Shown: positions 31,576 to 40,985 of the stretch, piece by piece
Layout: each line of letters starts with the position of its first letter
How positions within the stretch are numbered: position 1 is the stretch's first letter
Origin: VBDM01 sp035317085
GTDB taxonomy: Bacteria; Pseudomonadota; Gammaproteobacteria; Burkholderiales; SG8-39
DNA length: 64,000 nucleotides
Direction: 5' to 3'
Assembly (NCBI GenBank): GCA_035317085.1
Contig: DATHHS010000216.1
Coordinates: forward strand, 1-64,000
Notes under the pieces: generated by a model
Seen by the model: only the letters and a program-made list of their open reading frames with translations
Databases searched by the model: none
Told to the model about the DNA's origin: nothing
Translations under genes and position numbers: made by a program

Positions 31576-34500
31576 TCAGGCGGCAGCCCGGCGCCCTCTG
31601 AGAAACCCGGAGATTTTCTCGATGAGATCGTCTTCCTGGTAGGGCTTGCCGAGGAAGTGACTGACACCGATCTCTTTCGCGTAGTTCTGGTGCTTGTCCG
31701 CGGTGCGCGAGGTGATCATGATGATCGGCACTCCGGTGAGTCGCTTGTCCGCTCTGACGTTCCGCGTGAGGTCGAACCCGTCCATGCGCGGCATCTCGAT
31801 GTCGACCAGCATCACGTCGGGAATCGTCGTTTGCAGCTTTTCCATCGCATCGACACCATCGCGCGCCGTCACCACGAGATAGCCATGGCGCTCGAGCAAC
31901 CGCCCGGTGACTTTGCGCACGGTGAGCGAGTCGTCGACCACCATGACCGTGGGCTGCGTGGCCGCGGCCTGCGGCTTGGGGGCTTCGTGGACGATGGCCG
32001 GGCGAGCCGCGACTTCCTTCAGCGCGAGCAGCACCGGATTCAGGATGAGCACGATCTCGCCCGTGCCGAGCACCGTGGCGCCGGTGATGCCTGCGACCCG
32101 CTGCAGTTGCGGGCCGATCGACTTCACGACGATTTCCTGGTTGCTGCCGATCATTTCGTCCACGTGCAACGCGATGGCGCTGGTGCCGCTGCGCAGGTAC
32201 AGAGTCGGGGAGAAGCGCTTTTGCTCTGCCACCGCATCGGATGTTCCTAGGAGGTGCGGAAGGTAGTGGAAGGGGTAATGGCGGTCCTGCCACTGCATCT
32301 GGCGCGAAGCATAGGCCGTGACCAGCTGCTCCTGCCTCACCTGCAAGACCTGCTCGACCATCACCGAGGGAATCGCGTAAGTCTTGTTGCCCGCCCGCAC
32401 CAGCACCGTCTGCGTCACGGCAAGCGTCAGCGGCAGATAAATGGTGAAGCGGGTGCCCTGCCCGTGCGTGAACTTCATCTCCACGCGTCCGCCGAGCGCA
32501 GCCACTTCGTTGCGCACCACGTCCATGCCGACGCCGCGTCCTGCGAGTTGCGTGACCTCGGTCGCGGTGGAGAATCCCGCGTGAAAAATGAAATCGGCAA
32601 TTTCCGCTTCGGAGAGTGTCGTGTCCGGCGCCATGAGGCCCTTTTCGATCGCCTTCTCGCGGATTCGCTCGATGTTCAGGCCTCCGCCGTCGTCGAACAG
32701 GGCGAGCTGCACTTCGTTGCCTTCCTGCTTCAGTTCAAGACGTATCTCGCCGATTTCGGCCTTGCCTGCGGCCCGGCGTTTCTCGGGTGTCTCGATACCG
32801 TGCGTGACGGCGTTGCGCAGCAGGTGCTCGAAGGGTCCCGTGATGCGTTCGAGCACCGAGCGGTCGAGTTCGACCTGGGTGCCTTTGATGTCCAGATTGG
32901 CGCGCTTGCCGACTTCCTTCGCTGTCTGGCGCACCACCCGGTAGAGACGCTCCTGGAGGCTGCCGAACGGGACCATGCGCACGCGCATCAGGTCCTGCTG
33001 CAAGTCGCGGTTGAGCCGCGCCTGTGCAAGAAGCGCCTTCTCGGTCTCGTCCACCGAATTGACGAGGTTCGCGTGCACGGTCGATACGTCGCTGACGCTT
33101 TCGGCCATCAGCCGCGTCACTTCCTGGAATCGGGTGAAGCGGTCGAATTCGAGCGGGTCGAACTCCCGCTCCGTTTCCCTGGTGAGTTCCTGGCGCGATT
33201 GCATCTGCGACTCGGCCTGTATTTCGATCTCGCGCAGCTGCGCGCGCAAACGCAGGACATTGTCGGTGAGTTCTTGCATGGCCGACTTGAGCGTGCGCAT
33301 CTCGCCTTCGATCCGGCTGCGCGCGATAGCCACTTCGCCCGCCTGGTTGACCAGCCGGTCGACGACGTCCGCGCGCACGCGCAACACCGCCTTCGGCTGG
33401 AGTTCGCGCTCGGACGGCGGCACCACTTTCGCCGCGGGCGCAGGAGCGGCGGGGCCCGGAGCGACGGGTTCCGCCCGGGCGAGCGCTGCTTCGGGCGTCG
33501 CCGGCTGCTCCGGGACGGCGGCGACCGCCGGATTCTGGGGCAGCACCGCCGCGGCCAAGCCTTCCGCCGGCCCGCGAGGCTTCTGCAACTCCTCGAACAG
33601 AAAGCCCATCCGGTCCCAGGACGTTTCCAACTCTTCAAACAAGCTGGTGGGCAGATTCTTGACCGCCAGAGCGTTCTCGACGCGCGCCTCGATGTGGTGG
33701 GTGAGCTCGCCCAGCGCCATGGCTCCCGCCATGCGCGCGCTTCCCTTCAGGGTGTGCAGCACGCGTAGCAAGGCCTGGCCGAGCGCGGGATTCGCAGGAG
33801 TATCGCGCCAGTCACGCATGGCCGCGCCCACCGAGGGAACCAGCTCGTGGGCCTCGTCGAGGAAGATCTGCAACAGTTCCGGGTCGAGGTCATCGTCCAG
33901 GCGCCGCTGGCGGCGCTCGAGCGTAAGGTCCAGATCGAGGTCGTCCAGGGGGCTGTCGGCCGGCTCGGTTGCCGCGAGGTCCTCGCCGATGTCCGCCCCG
34001 CGGGAGAGACCGGACGAAGCACGAGCCAGATCTTCATCGGGGGTCGATTCCTGCGGGGCGCCCCCTTCCTCGCCGATATGTTCGAGCCGCGCAACCAGCT
34101 CAGGGACGGGGCGCGGCATGCGCAATTCGATGACGCTCGTCACCATGGTCTCGATCGTGTCGATCGCTTCTCCGACCAGCGATTGTTCCTCTTCGGAAAG
34201 TCCGCTGGTGGCCAGTTTTTGCAGCGCTTTCTCCAGCGCAAAACCCAGATCCGAGAGGGTCGAGATCTTTACCGTTCCCGCCGTGCCGGCGAGCGTATGA
34301 ACGGCGCGCAATAGCGCATCGCTCACCACGCTGTGCTGACGCAGGGTCTCGTGTTCTTCCCGGATTGCGGAGACGTGCGCCCGGGCTTCACCGACGAAAA
34401 TGGCGAACAGCGTGGTCGAGACCCGGTGTGCGCCGAGTTGGACGGATTCCTCGGCTTCTCGCGCCGCGCCCGAGACCGGTATGCGAGCTGCGGCCGTCGC

Positions 34501-36951
34501 GACGGGCTCGACTGCGGTGGCCAAAGGTGCGATCGGTGCTGGCGCTTGCTCCGGGGTTTCGTGCTGCCTTATGCGCTCTGCCGCGGCGACGAGCGCACGT
34601 TCGTCGCTCGATACTCCGCCTTCTTTGAGGCTCTTTACGTTGTCGGAAAAATACCCGTGCGCCAGCTCGATCAACTCCAGCAGTCCCGGCGTCGCGGCGC
34701 GCTCCTCCTGCACCCACGCATTCAGGGCCTGCTCCACCGCCCAGGCGGCTTCGCCCAGGCGCATCAGACCCACCATGCGACCGCTGCCTTTCAAAGTGTG
34801 GAAGCCGCGTCGGATCGTCGTGAGCGCTTCCTGGTTGGCGTGCTGCTCGCGCACGGTATCGAGGTTCTCGCGGACGGTCGCCAGCACTTCGTCGGCTTCT
34901 TCCAGGTAAACGCCGAGCAACTCGGCGTCGACCGTCTCGGCGCTTGCGTCGATGAGTTTGACGGCCTCAGGGGAAGGAGCCGGTGTCGTCGCAGCTGTGA
35001 TTTTTTCCATCGCCTCCTTGAGAAAAGGAGTCAAAGGCATGGTGCTCGTCTTGTCGAGCGCCTTGAGCGCGTCCTCAGTCGAGGTTTCAAGCTTCTGGTC
35101 GGCGACGAGGCCAGCGTCCTTCTGCAAGCTTGCGAGGTTCTTCTGCAGTTCCGCCCGCAGCGTTACGTCCTCGGGCTTTCTCTTCCACTCCTCATACAGG
35201 GTCGCGGTTTCGCGCTGTTGTTCGACGATCTGTTCCTCGACGCTCTCCGCCGGCTGAGCGAGTTCGGCTTCTTCTTTCTCGGCGGCGGCGATCGGCTGCA
35301 TCGCAGTGTCAAAATCGGCTTTGCCGTGCGCCAGCGCTTCGATGTAGAAACCCAGACCCGAAAGGGTCTGCGCGATGCGTTCGAAATCCCGCGGGTCAGC
35401 GCTGTAGGTCGCGCTGGAGAAGCGGTTGATCTCTTCTCCCGCGGCCGCGAGAGTTTCCCGAGCGCGTTCCTCCCCCAGCATCTCGAGCGCCCCCAGCAGC
35501 TGGCGCACAGGCTTGTCGAGCGCCTTGAGCTCGTCGCGCCTCGCCGGGTCGCGGAAAAACCCGTCCAGCACCTGTTCGATGATGCGCAGGTTGGCCTGCA
35601 ATTCCGAGACAACTTGGTTCATGAGCAGCCGTTCCTGCGCCTTGCGCGACATTTCGTCGAGCATGGGGATTTCCGGCGGCGTCCGCTTGAGCTTGCCGAG
35701 CACGCAGTCCTTCAAGCGCGAACACAGAAGCTGCGCCTGCTGGGAAAACTCGTCCGAGAGACTCGCAAAACTCAAAAGCGCATTTTCGAGCAACAGGAGC
35801 ACCGTTGCGATTTCGAGCGCGACCGCTTCGCTCATTCTCTCGCGGTCCGACGTAAGCCAGTCGGCGAGCACCGCGACCTCGTAGGTTAGGGCCGAAAGAT
35901 CCGCATTGCCGAGTTGCGCTGAGCTCTCCTTGAGCGCCACGGCGCTCTCGCGAAATACGGGGAGCGATTGCGAATTCCCGGAGGCGAACTTGTCCCAGGC
36001 GTCCTTCGCGTGGCCCAAGTGCTCGCGCGCCGATTTCAGCGCCGGCATTTCCTCGTCCGTGCCGCCGTCGCCTTTGGCAGCCGGGATAGTCTGGTCCAGA
36101 TGGTAGGCTTCCTGAACCTCGCGCACGCGCTCGGTCGCCGGCTCGGCGCGAGCCACGTAGTAGAGGACTTCGCGCATCAGCCGTTCTGCGACGCTCGGCG
36201 TGCCTTCAACCAGGCGCTTGATCTGCTGTTCGATACGGTTGCACAACTGCTTCGCATCCAGGTCCTGGGGCAACGCCTTGTGCGCGAGCGCGTCGAAGAA
36301 GGCGAGCGATACCCACCAGAAGACGCGCTGCGAGGTAGGACCCTGCACGGCCTCGATCGCTTCGATGGCGGCGCGCATGTCCTCGGCTCCGCTGGCATCC
36401 TTCTTAATCCACTTGAGGAATCCGCGCTGGTAGCGGCTGCGCTGTTCGCGCAGGTATTTCTCCGCGTCGGCCGCCTTCAACGGGGCCTGGGTCTTGTCCC
36501 GCTTGGGCGGACGGAATGACAGCTCCGGATAGTAAAGATCGGTTGCGTCCGCCTGACCTCCCCGCGCCGTGACGACATCCCGGTACAGGGGATAGAGTCT
36601 GAGCGGCTGATTGGGGTTGCCCGCCATCAACTGATCGAGGTAGGCGAGGATGCCGTTGAGCGCTCGTTCGACGAGCACGAAGATCTCGGCTTTCCTGAGC
36701 GAGGCCTCCTTCTCTATCCCCACGAGAAGGCTCTCGATCTCCTCGGAAACGCGTGTGACGCCGTCCAGCCCGACGATAGACAGCGCCCCGTGCGCCTGGT
36801 GCAGGTGCGATTGGCTCGACTTGAGTTGCGCGGCATCCGCGTTGTTCGCCGCAAACGCCCGGAGCGCCTCCTGGGCTCGCTGGATGGCGTGGTCGATCTC
36901 GCCTTTGACCCAGGAGAGCGGACCGACGTCGAATTCGGCGCGTGCGGTCAT
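31576..36951 (-). CDS. pilL: Chp/Pil chemosensory hybrid histidine kinase (PilL/ChpA)
   Basis: 1791 aa CheA-like kinase controlling type IV pili. An N-terminal degenerate Hpt-like segment (SQSHLHQAHGAL, His54) is followed by three clear Hpt domains: His718 (FHTLKGSGRMVG), His885 (VHTLAGTAG) and His1066 (LHTLKGSARMAG). Then come a Pro/Ala linker, dimerisation region, HATPase (LLRNAVTHGIE ~1379; GRGVGMDVV ~1474), a CheW-like domain (~1530-1650) and a receiver with phospho-Asp1717 (LVDIEMPRMDG). Lies 24 bases after pilJ. P. aeruginosa ChpA is longer with more Hpt domains. Confidence 0.94.
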   Translation of the reverse strand: MTARAEFDVGPLSWVKGEIDHAIQRAQEALRAFAANNADAAQLKSSQSHLHQAHGALSIVGLDGVTRVSEEIESLLVGIEKEASLRKAEIFVLVERALNGILAYLDQLMAGNPNQPLRLYPLYRDVVTARGGQADATDLYYPELSFRPPKRDKTQAPLKAADAEKYLREQRSRYQRGFLKWIKKDASGAEDMRAAIEAIEAVQGPTSQRVFWWVSLAFFDALAHKALPQDLDAKQLCNRIEQQIKRLVEGTPSVAERLMREVLYYVARAEPATERVREVQEAYHLDQTIPAAKGDGGTDEEMPALKSAREHLGHAKDAWDKFASGNSQSLPVFRESAVALKESSAQLGNADLSALTYEVAVLADWLTSDRERMSEAVALEIATVLLLLENALLSFASLSDEFSQQAQLLCSRLKDCVLGKLKRTPPEIPMLDEMSRKAQERLLMNQVVSELQANLRIIEQVLDGFFRDPARRDELKALDKPVRQLLGALEMLGEERARETLAAAGEEINRFSSATYSADPRDFERIAQTLSGLGFYIEALAHGKADFDTAMQPIAAAEKEEAELAQPAESVEEQIVEQQRETATLYEEWKRKPEDVTLRAELQKNLASLQKDAGLVADQKLETSTEDALKALDKTSTMPLTPFLKEAMEKITAATTPAPSPEAVKLIDASAETVDAELLGVYLEEADEVLATVRENLDTVREQHANQEALTTIRRGFHTLKGSGRMVGLMRLGEAAWAVEQALNAWVQEERAATPGLLELIELAHGYFSDNVKSLKEGGVSSDERALVAAAERIRQHETPEQAPAPIAPLATAVEPVATAAARIPVSGAAREAEESVQLGAHRVSTTLFAIFVGEARAHVSAIREEHETLRQHSVVSDALLRAVHTLAGTAGTVKISTLSDLGFALEKALQKLATSGLSEEEQSLVGEAIDTIETMVTSVIELRMPRPVPELVARLEHIGEEGGAPQESTPDEDLARASSGLSRGADIGEDLAATEPADSPLDDLDLDLTLERRQRRLDDDLDPELLQIFLDEAHELVPSVGAAMRDWRDTPANPALGQALLRVLHTLKGSARMAGAMALGELTHHIEARVENALAVKNLPTSLFEELETSWDRMGFLFEELQKPRGPAEGLAAAVLPQNPAVAAVPEQPATPEAALARAEPVAPGPAAPAPAAKVVPPSERELQPKAVLRVRADVVDRLVNQAGEVAIARSRIEGEMRTLKSAMQELTDNVLRLRAQLREIEIQAESQMQSRQELTRETEREFDPLEFDRFTRFQEVTRLMAESVSDVSTVHANLVNSVDETEKALLAQARLNRDLQQDLMRVRMVPFGSLQERLYRVVRQTAKEVGKRANLDIKGTQVELDRSVLERITGPFEHLLRNAVTHGIETPEKRRAAGKAEIGEIRLELKQEGNEVQLALFDDGGGLNIERIREKAIEKGLMAPDTTLSEAEIADFIFHAGFSTATEVTQLAGRGVGMDVVRNEVAALGGRVEMKFTHGQGTRFTIYLPLTLAVTQTVLVRAGNKTYAIPSVMVEQVLQVRQEQLVTAYASRQMQWQDRHYPFHYLPHLLGTSDAVAEQKRFSPTLYLRSGTSAIALHVDEMIGSNQEIVVKSIGPQLQRVAGITGATVLGTGEIVLILNPVLLALKEVAARPAIVHEAPKPQAAATQPTVMVVDDSLTVRKVTGRLLERHGYLVVTARDGVDAMEKLQTTIPDVMLVDIEMPRMDGFDLTRNVRADKRLTGVPIIMITSRTADKHQNYAKEIGVSHFLGKPYQEDDLIEKISGFLRGRRAAA

Positions 36952-36975
36952 TGCTGCCTGCCTAGTCGGCCCGCC

Positions 36976-39162
36976 TCACGCAATCTTGAAGCCGGACACC
37001 GACCCTTTCAGCTCCTTGGCGAGCTCGGCAAGCTGGCCGATGGACACTGCGGTGCGCTTGGTGCCTTCGGTGGTCTGCTGAGTGATGTTGAGGATGTCCT
37101 GCATGCTGGTGGCCACTTCATTTGCGGATTTCGCCTGCTGTACGGTCGTTGACGTGATGCCCTCGATCAGCTGCGAGAGCTGCTGGGACACCGTCCCGAT
37201 CTCCGAGAGCGCCTGGCCTGCGGCGTCCGAGAGCTTCGCACCTTCGACCACACCCTGAGTGCTTTTCTCCATCGCCGAAACCGCGTCCTGCGTGTCCGTC
37301 TGAATGGTCTTTACGATCGCACCGATCTGCTTGGTTGCTTCGGCCGAGCGCTCTGCGAGGCGCTGCACTTCTTCCGCCACGACCGTGAAGCCGCGTCCGG
37401 CTTCGCCGGCGGAGGCTGCCTGGATCGCAGCATTCAGGGCGAGCACGTTCGTCTGCTCGGTAATGTCGGAGATCAACTCCACAATTTCGCCGATTTCCTG
37501 TGAGGATTCACCCAGGCGCTTGATACGCTTGGACGTCTCCTGGATCTGCTCGCGGATCTCGTTCATGCCCGAGATCGAGTTCTGTACCGCCTGCGTGCCT
37601 TTTTGCGCGGCTGCAAGGGATTGGCGCGCCACGCCCGCCGACTGCGACGCACTCACCGACATCTCGTTCATCGCCCTTGCCATGCTCAGGACCGAAGCAC
37701 TGGTCTGGCGAATCTCGACGGACTGTTTTTCCGCGGCGGCGAGCAGCTGCGCGGAAGTCTTCTGGGCGGACTCCGTGGCGGTCGTTACCTGTGCGGCGGT
37801 GGCATTGATACGGCCGACCAGGCCTCGGAGCTCGTCGATGGTGAAGTTCACCGAGTCCGCAATGGCGCCGGTGATCTCCTCGGTTACCGTTGCCTTGACG
37901 GTGAGATCACCTTCGGCAAGGTTTCCCATTTCGTTCATCAGACGCAGAATTGAGTCCTGGTTCGACCGGTTGGTGCGCTCGGTCTCGGCGCGCTGGCCCT
38001 CGGCCTCTTCGGCGCGCCGGCGGGTGTCGCTGAGGTACACCAGCACGAAGAGCGCGATGACGCCGATGGCGAGCAGGATCAGCACGGCGAGCACGATGAA
38101 GTTGGTGGTTCGCGCGCCGAGTTCCTCTTCATAGGCATCGGCGAGTTTCTGGGACGCCGCGAGCAGGGCCTCAGAGTCGTCCACGACCCTGCGACCCGCC
38201 TGCTTGGCATTCACCAACGACTGCAGGTTACCGAGAATCGAGGCCACGGCAGTCTGGAATTCCTGGAAAGCCTTCTCAAGTTCGCCAAGCTTGGCCTGCT
38301 GCTCGGGGTCCTTCGCAGCGGTGACGCGAAGCACGTCACTGCCCTTGATCAAGCCCTGCAGAATTTCGCGAAAGCTGGTGGTGTCCTTTCCCATGAGAAA
38401 AGCCACTTCCGGGTCGATCACATCGGCACCGAGCATGGCATTCGCGTTCCGCGCGAGCCGCTGCGTCAACATGACCAGCTGGCCGGAGAGGGACACCTCG
38501 CGCGCGGATGCCTGGGATTGCAGCTTGAGCGCCTGAACCTGCTCGGCGAGGTCAAGCAACACCGGGTTGTTGGTGTTGATCAGGCGCACCGCCGAGGCAA
38601 GACCGATAAGATTCTTGGCCTCCGTAAGTACCAGTTGCGTGCTGCGATCGGTTTTTTCCCATTCTTTGGTCAACGCATCGAGCTTCGGTTTTACCGTGCT
38701 GGAGGTCGGCGGCAGGGTAACGTCACCCACCTGCCCGCCCTGAGCGAGCAGTTTCAGGGCCGCGATGAACTGGTCCCGAGACTGCTGTAACTGCTTGAAC
38801 GCCTCAGGGCTGCCGATAAGCCCGGTTTGCGCCGCCTTCGCGATGCGCTGAGTCAACATGCGCATCTGCGCCGAGGTAGAGACGTAGATCGTTCCGTAGG
38901 TGGCCTCGCGGCTGTCCTTGAACACGATGTATGCGGCAGCGATGAATAGCACCGCTAAGATCGCACCGAGAATCGTGTACTGCCGGCCGACCCGGATCGC
39001 GCCCAAGCCGACCATCCGCCGCTTCGGCCCCTCCATAACCGTCGTTGGACCGGGTGCGAGTTTGTTGGCCACGATCCGGGGTGCAGCCTTCGGCAACGGC
39101 CTTGGGCCCTGCGATGCGGGAGCCGCACCTTTTTTGTTGACTGGTAGTCTGAGAAAAGCCAT
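36976..39162 (-). CDS. pilJ: Pilus chemosensory transducer PilJ (methyl-accepting type)
   Basis: 728 aa. A long basic, Pro-rich cytoplasmic N-terminus (to ~65), first membrane helix ~67-85, two PilJ periplasmic sensor repeats (both with MLTQRxA(K/R)NA-like motifs), second helix ~355-377, HAMP-like linker and a signalling domain with the hairpin tip SDITEQTNVLALNAAIQAASAGEAGRGFTVVAEEV. It hands signals to PilL through PilI. Between pilI (36 bases upstream) and pilL (24 bases downstream). Confidence 0.94.
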   Translation of the reverse strand: MAFLRLPVNKKGAAPASQGPRPLPKAAPRIVANKLAPGPTTVMEGPKRRMVGLGAIRVGRQYTILGAILAVLFIAAAYIVFKDSREATYGTIYVSTSAQMRMLTQRIAKAAQTGLIGSPEAFKQLQQSRDQFIAALKLLAQGGQVGDVTLPPTSSTVKPKLDALTKEWEKTDRSTQLVLTEAKNLIGLASAVRLINTNNPVLLDLAEQVQALKLQSQASAREVSLSGQLVMLTQRLARNANAMLGADVIDPEVAFLMGKDTTSFREILQGLIKGSDVLRVTAAKDPEQQAKLGELEKAFQEFQTAVASILGNLQSLVNAKQAGRRVVDDSEALLAASQKLADAYEEELGARTTNFIVLAVLILLAIGVIALFVLVYLSDTRRRAEEAEGQRAETERTNRSNQDSILRLMNEMGNLAEGDLTVKATVTEEITGAIADSVNFTIDELRGLVGRINATAAQVTTATESAQKTSAQLLAAAEKQSVEIRQTSASVLSMARAMNEMSVSASQSAGVARQSLAAAQKGTQAVQNSISGMNEIREQIQETSKRIKRLGESSQEIGEIVELISDITEQTNVLALNAAIQAASAGEAGRGFTVVAEEVQRLAERSAEATKQIGAIVKTIQTDTQDAVSAMEKSTQGVVEGAKLSDAAGQALSEIGTVSQQLSQLIEGITSTTVQQAKSANEVATSMQDILNITQQTTEGTKRTAVSIGQLAELAKELKGSVSGFKIA

Positions 39163-39198
39163 TAGCCCCTCCTGTGTTCGGGTTGCAGCCGGCGTGCG

Positions 39199-39708
39199 CT
39201 AGGCGCCGACATTAAGAAAATCATCGTGCGAGACGAGGGCGCCGACGTTCAACTCCTGCCAAATACGGCCGTCCTCGTCGCGATAGGCGGCATCGATCCA
39301 GGCCCGGTCGGTCCCTTCCTCCGCCGGTTGCATCGTCTGCACGTTTTTCAGCCCCAGCATGCGGCCGATCAACAATCCGCTGAACGAATGGAAGCGATCG
39401 GCGATCAGCAACAGGCGGCAATCGGGCGTGCGAACCGTCTGCTCCCCTCCCATGAACGCCGAAAAATCCACCACGCTCGAGAGTACTCCACGGATGTTCG
39501 CCAGACCCGTATACCAGGGCTTGGTGAGCGGGACGCTTGAGATCTCCGGCAGCGGCAACATCTCACCGGCGTCGTCGAGCTTGAGCAGCCAGTGACGGCT
39601 GCCGGCCTGCACGCCCAGCCGCGAGGTAGGCTCGGCTTCGGTCTGGGCCTCACGCAACCTCTGCGCGAGCCCTTGCTGAAAGTCACGCAGGCTGAGTTGT
39701 TTTGCCAC
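39199..39708 (-). CDS. pilI: CheW-like adaptor PilI
   Basis: 169 aa CheW-domain protein linking the PilJ transducer with the PilL kinase. The CheW fold is seen from WLLKLDDAGEMLPLPEI through WYTGLANIRGVLSSVVDFSAFMG. ATG 39708 is 9 bases after the pilH stop. Order pilG-pilH-pilI-pilJ-pilL is as in Pseudomonas and many Betaproteobacteria. Confidence 0.92.
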   Translation of the reverse strand: MAKQLSLRDFQQGLAQRLREAQTEAEPTSRLGVQAGSRHWLLKLDDAGEMLPLPEISSVPLTKPWYTGLANIRGVLSSVVDFSAFMGGEQTVRTPDCRLLLIADRFHSFSGLLIGRMLGLKNVQTMQPAEEGTDRAWIDAAYRDEDGRIWQELNVGALVSHDDFLNVGA

Positions 39709-39717
39709 GGCATGGGC

Positions 39718-40083
39718 CTATTTGATCGCCGCAATCTTCGCCAGCAAGTCTTTGGCGTCGATCGGCTTCGTCAGGTAGTCCTTCGCGCCTTGGCGCATGC
39801 CCCAGACGCGATCGGTTTCCTGGTTCTTGCTGGTGACGACAATCACCGGAATATGCTTGGTCGCCTCGTCGCGGGTAATCGCGCGTGTCGCCTGGAAGCC
39901 GTTGGTGCCCGGCATCACCACGTCCATCAGGATGAGGTCGGGCTTTTCCGATTTCGATTTCACGATCGCCTCGTCGCCATTTTCCGCCGTCACACACTGG
40001 TAGCCCTGCTTGGACAGTGTTTCCATGAAAAACTGCCGGTCGGTCGGCGAATCATCCACGATCAGAATCTTCTTTACGGCCAT
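39718..40083 (-). CDS. pilH: CheY-like response regulator PilH
   Basis: 121 aa single receiver domain. Acidic pair in LIVDDSPTDRQFF, phospho-Asp in LILMDVVMPGTNGFQ (~residue 54), Thr/Ser in PVIVVTSK and Lys in YLTKPID. ATG 40083 has a perfect AAGGAGG ribosome site 5 bases upstream. In other species PilH acts against PilG, promoting retraction or acting as phosphate sink. Confidence 0.94.
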   Translation of the reverse strand: MAVKKILIVDDSPTDRQFFMETLSKQGYQCVTAENGDEAIVKSKSEKPDLILMDVVMPGTNGFQATRAITRDEATKHIPVIVVTSKNQETDRVWGMRQGAKDYLTKPIDAKDLLAKIAAIK

Positions 40084-40093
40084 GGCAACCTCC

Positions 40094-40489
40094 TTAGGTG
40101 CGAACAGGCGCATGCGCGCCTACGGTCTTCAAAAGACTGTCCTTCGTAAAGGGCTTGGTCAGATACTCGTCCGAGCCCACCATTCGACCGCGCGCGCGGT
40201 CGAACAAGCCGTCCTTGGAGGACAGCATGATCACCGGTGTAGTAGCGAAGCGCGTGTTCTTCTTGATCAGCGCACAGGTCTGATAACCGTCCAGGCGCGG
40301 CATCATGATGTCCACGAAAACGATGTTGGGCTGATGATCGGTGATCTTGGCGAGCGCATCGAAGCCGTCTTCGGCCAGGATCACTTTGCAGCCGGCTTGA
40401 ACCAGGAAAATCTCGGCGCTGCGGCGGATGGTGTTTGAATCGTCGATCACCATGACCTTGACGCCAGCAAGATTCGCCGTTTCGCCCAC
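40094..40489 (-). CDS. pilG: CheY-like response regulator PilG
   Basis: 131 aa single receiver domain, first gene of the pilGHIJL cluster. VMVIDDSNTIRRSAE acidic pair, phospho-Asp in IVFVDIMMPRLDGYQ, PVIMLSSKDG and YLTKPFTKDSLL. In Pseudomonas PilG favours pilus extension and raises cAMP. Stops 11 bases before pilH starts. Confidence 0.94.
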   Translation of the reverse strand: MGETANLAGVKVMVIDDSNTIRRSAEIFLVQAGCKVILAEDGFDALAKITDHQPNIVFVDIMMPRLDGYQTCALIKKNTRFATTPVIMLSSKDGLFDRARGRMVGSDEYLTKPFTKDSLLKTVGAHAPVRT

Positions 40490-40720
40490 GCGCTACCCCC
40501 AACAAATTTCGTTGTCTCCTATCCCGACAGTTTCGTCGGACCCCTCCCTATAACCGCAGGCTCAGCACCACCCTCTAGCCTTTCTTGCACTATACAACCA
40601 AATCCAGTTAAAACAAAGCCTTGTGCAGCGTATTTCATAAGCGCCCTCAGGATCAGCCAAGCCGCCCTCAGGCTACCCTTGAACGCGTCCCCTGGATACA
40701 GCAGGGCGCGTGCCCGAAAT
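40490..40720. other. Intergenic region between pilG and the rubredoxin gene
   Basis: 231 bases, AT-richer than the surroundings, no gene seen. It should hold the promoter of the pilG cluster (minus strand) and the 3' end of the rubredoxin transcript. GCCCTCAGG-like segments occur twice (about 40643-40651 and 40664-40672), probably by chance. Confidence 0.5.
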
Positions 40721-40903
40721 TCAAAGTTCGACCATCTCGAAATCCTCCCTTCGGGCACCGCATTCAGGACAGGTCCAGTTCATCGGCACGTCTTCCCAAC
40801 GTGTCCCTGGGGGGATTCCCTCCTCGGGGATGCCTGCAGCTTCGTCGTACACGAAGCCGCAGATCAGACACATCCAAGTTTTGAAATCTTGCTTTTCCGT
40901 CAT
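40721..40903 (-). CDS. Rubredoxin
   Basis: 60 aa iron-sulfur electron carrier with one Fe(Cys)4 site: CLICGFVYDEAAG and CPECGARREDFEMV. Length and spacing are canonical. ATG 40903; longer in-frame starts reach into the divergent thiD leader. A rubredoxin divergent from thiD and near hemL is a frequent arrangement in Betaproteobacteria. Its redox partner is not in view. Confidence 0.95.
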   Translation of the reverse strand: MTEKQDFKTWMCLICGFVYDEAAGIPEEGIPPGTRWEDVPMNWTCPECGARREDFEMVEL

Positions 40904-40985
40904 CAGGTTGGGATGAGTTACAATGAGTTCTTGCATCATAACCCGAGCGGCGAGCCACCTGCCAGCCGCCGGCTTCCCCACGCCC

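Noticed and set aside
32254..35889. Several plus-strand open frames opposite pilL.
   Set aside because: Antisense shadows of a long real gene; low-complexity Ser/Arg and no motifs.
40904..40985. TPP riboswitch upstream of thiD.
   Set aside because: The gap is only 82 bases and lacks the conserved TPP (THI) motifs.
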